This document shows, piece by piece, positions 62,706 to 64,000 of a stretch of 64,000 nt of DNA. The DNA comes from Sanyastnella coralliicola. GTDB taxonomy: Bacteria; Bacteroidota; Bacteroidia; Flavobacteriales_D; Sanyastnellaceae. The translations under genes and the position numbers were made by a program. The stretch spans positions 2,621,501-2,685,500 of the forward strand of contig NZ_CP132543.1 of NCBI RefSeq assembly GCF_030845195.1, read 5' to 3'. Numbering within the stretch: the first letter of the stretch is position 1; the number at the start of each line of letters is the position of its first letter. The notes beneath the pieces were generated by a model. It had not been told where the DNA came from and ran no database searches. It saw only the letters and a list, made by a program, of their open reading frames with translations.

Positions 62706-62808
62706 TTCAATGCCGGGGACGGTAGACGGTAGACGGAATAAACGCTGAACTACAAAATGAGACCACCCCAAATTCATAATTCATTATTTATTAATCATTA
62801 TTTATTAT

Positions 62809-64000
62809 TCAAAAGGACTGTGCCCCCGCCGCTACAGCAGTCTCATAAACACCCTTCCATCCTTCCCAACCCCACTTCTCACTCAAAGACTCATTGTGCC
62901 ATAGGATGCGGAATTGTCCGCTGACGGCTTTGACTTTTTGGGCGAGGGTTGTGATGACCTTTGACGCATCTTCTGGGGTGCGTTCTTGGTACATGTTGAG
63001 GGTGGCATCCATGACGGCGAATGGATGGAGTTCAAGGGCAGTGATCGATTCGTGTTCTAGATCGTAGAATGGGAAGCTTCGGCTGGTGGAGGCGCGGAAG
63101 CCTGGGAGTGAAGCGTAGCCCATGGTGTGGTCTTCCTTGATGCGGTTGGAGAGCAGACGTCGGTAGGTCTCCGGGAACTTGAGCATGAGGAAGTGTTGAC
63201 GCGAATGTTCAATGTCGCGACGTGAGATGGTGGCGAGTCTTCCGAGTTCTGTTTCGAAACGGTGGGTTTCGCGGTTACTCTGGTAGCCCGGATGAATTCC
63301 GATGGTGTAGTAATCTCCCAATCGACGTACCAATTGTTGGAGGTGACGACTCTTGTAAGAGACGCCTTTATCGTTCAAACCGTAATCGGCTAAGAGGAAG
63401 AAGTAGATCACATCCACCTTGTACTTCTGGTGAATCGCGTGGAGTTCATCATAGGTATCGAATGGGTCATGCTTTCGAAGGAAAATCGTGTTGAAACGGT
63501 CTTTTAGGTTCTGACTGTCTGTAGCTACTACATCCTTCGCGAAGCCTCCGAGGGTGCGCATCAAACCTTTGTAGCGGTAGGCGTAGGCAGAGTCGACGTC
63601 AATCGTGGTGGTGAATGAATACGGCGCCAGTTTCAATGACGACTGAAAGCCTGTATTCAGGATGTCTTTCAACTTCAACACCCATTCATCGATCAACGGA
63701 CGATCGAGGAATCCGTTCTTATGAGCAAAGCTTTCTTCTGCTTGGAATCTTCCGTGTTGATCCCCCTTGTATGGGAGGTACTCTTCGTAGCGTGAGGCCA
63801 GGAAGAACACCGCGCTGAATACATCAAAAGGAATCTCTCCTTGCGTTGGGAATAACGCGGGGAGGTCATCCCATGTGGTCATTTCGGGTTCGAATTCAGA
63901 AATGCCGCGTTGGTTGATGAATCCGCTTGGAGTGATTTGAAAACCAGCAACTGACGGGTCTTTGGAGTAATTAATCACGACTCCTTCGTGCGAACGCACA
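62809..64000 (-). CDS. Polysaccharide deacetylase family protein, 5' end outside the window
   Basis: At least 396 residues; the reading frame is open to the window edge, so the true start is not seen. Segments VFFLASRYEEYLPYKGDQHGRF, YSFTTTIDVDSAYAYRYKG, YTIGIHPGYQSNR and HFLMLKFPETYRRLLSNRIKEDHTMGYASLPGFRAS match the Bacteroidota polysaccharide-deacetylase-like proteins with an extra N-terminal domain. The DVDSAY and HPG motifs may be the metal site. Substrate unknown. The TGA stop lies in the AT-rich edge of repeat island C. Confidence 0.82.
   Translation of the reverse strand, partial: VRSHEGVVINYSKDPSVAGFQITPSGFINQRGISEFEPEMTTWDDLPALFPTQGEIPFDVFSAVFFLASRYEEYLPYKGDQHGRFQAEESFAHKNGFLDRPLIDEWVLKLKDILNTGFQSSLKLAPYSFTTTIDVDSAYAYRYKGLMRTLGGFAKDVVATDSQNLKDRFNTIFLRKHDPFDTYDELHAIHQKYKVDVIYFFLLADYGLNDKGVSYKSRHLQQLVRRLGDYYTIGIHPGYQSNRETHRFETELGRLATISRRDIEHSRQHFLMLKFPETYRRLLSNRIKEDHTMGYASLPGFRASTSRSFPFYDLEHESITALELHPFAVMDATLNMYQERTPEDASKVITTLAQKVKAVSGQFRILWHNESLSEKWGWEGWKGVYETAVAAGAQSF

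Larger units (their letters stand above)
61576..62808. repeat. Repeat island C, tandem array of 220-245 base units (no gene)
   Basis: A unit of AT-rich words, hairpin element, GCCGGGGACGG and heptads is repeated about four times. Full hairpin elements start at 61919, 62139, 62369 and 62614 (spacing 220, 230 and 245 bases), and a truncated one lies at 61776-61790. Heptad arrays occur at 61634-61669 (CGTGGAC units) and after each hairpin. Units at 62369 and 62614 are the most alike, suggesting recent duplication. No credible gene. Confidence 0.88.

Noticed and set aside
62329-62777. Two similar short open frames on the minus strand (62329-62553, 62574-62777) and one at 53482-53676
   Set aside because: They are translations of the repeat units (heptads read as PSTV-type peptides). 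Their similarity reflects the DNA repeat, not a gene family.
61634-62808. Regular repeats resembling a CRISPR array
   Set aside because: Units are 220-245 bases and each carries internal hairpins and heptads. There are no short identical direct repeats with unique spacers, and no cas gene is present.
1-64000. tRNA, rRNA or other known structured RNA genes
   Set aside because: Gaps outside the islands are short, and I saw no cloverleaf, rRNA or riboswitch-like conserved sequence in them.

Overview
The window looks like a chromosomal segment of a marine-type Bacteroidota, most likely Flavobacteriales near Cryomorphaceae/Schleiferiaceae (lineage is inference). Evidence: several large secreted proteins with type IX secretion (T9SS) C-terminal sorting domains, SprB-like, PKD and TDGTxxGT repeats, a fused E1 alpha/beta 2-oxoacid dehydrogenase, BatA, DUF368, DUF3467 and TIGR02757 family genes, and promoters of the Bacteroidota type (TAnnTTTG). 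Coding density is high outside three repeat islands. I found no rRNA, tRNA, CRISPR, prophage or transposase gene.

Layout. 0.1-5.9 kb: S4 RNA-binding protein, fused 2-oxoacid dehydrogenase E1, psuG, a DUF922 protein, and adk-obg. 6-16.5 kb: secreted block with a GH13 alpha-amylase-like protein ending in a dockerin-like motif, a 1329-residue TDGTxxGT/PKD T9SS protein, a small secreted protein, a small lipoprotein and a T9SS beta-propeller-like protein. 16.6-23.6 kb: an ATP-grasp ligase, lpdA, a 1189-residue adhesin-like protein with a second dockerin-like terminus, and a PAP2 phosphatase. 23.6-33.4 kb: an XRE regulator diverging from a tight five-gene operon (YbjN-like, PspA/IM30, OB-fold membrane protein, flotillin, 1636-residue AAA+ ATPase). 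33.5-41.4 kb: a T9SS beta-propeller protein, glmM-cysteine desulfurase-bioB, and a lipobox-bearing sialidase-like repeat protein. 41.5-45.8 kb: operon of TPR protein, ComA-like protein, rhodanese, DUF368 transporter and aroE. 45.8-53 kb: zinc-ribbon membrane protein, beta-mannosidase, TPR/PD40 protein, murQ with a coupled unknown gene, Nudix and mnmD. 53-64 kb: SUMF1-like protein, TIGR02757 protein, BatA-like protein coupled to a degenerate dihydroorotase, DUF3467, the upp-membrane protein-HAD nucleotidase operon, and a truncated polysaccharide deacetylase family gene. Three repeat islands interrupt this last part.

Most notable observations. (1) A 13-mer, CGCTANCGCGGAA, occurs 13 times in 64 kb, on both strands and in three reading frames, far above chance. 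It has an inverted-repeat core and behaves like a highly iterated DNA signal. (2) The PspA/flotillin/OB-fold/AAA+ operon, with a palindrome over its promoter, is a plausible membrane-remodelling system in which an AAA+ ATPase acts on an ESCRT-III-like PspA. (3) The three islands carry heptanucleotide arrays and a multi-copy hairpin element with compensatory changes, and each sits directly behind a stop codon. (4) The dihydroorotase-like protein has lost several metal ligands. (5) Two secreted proteins share a cysteine-rich/dockerin-like C-terminus in place of a T9SS domain.
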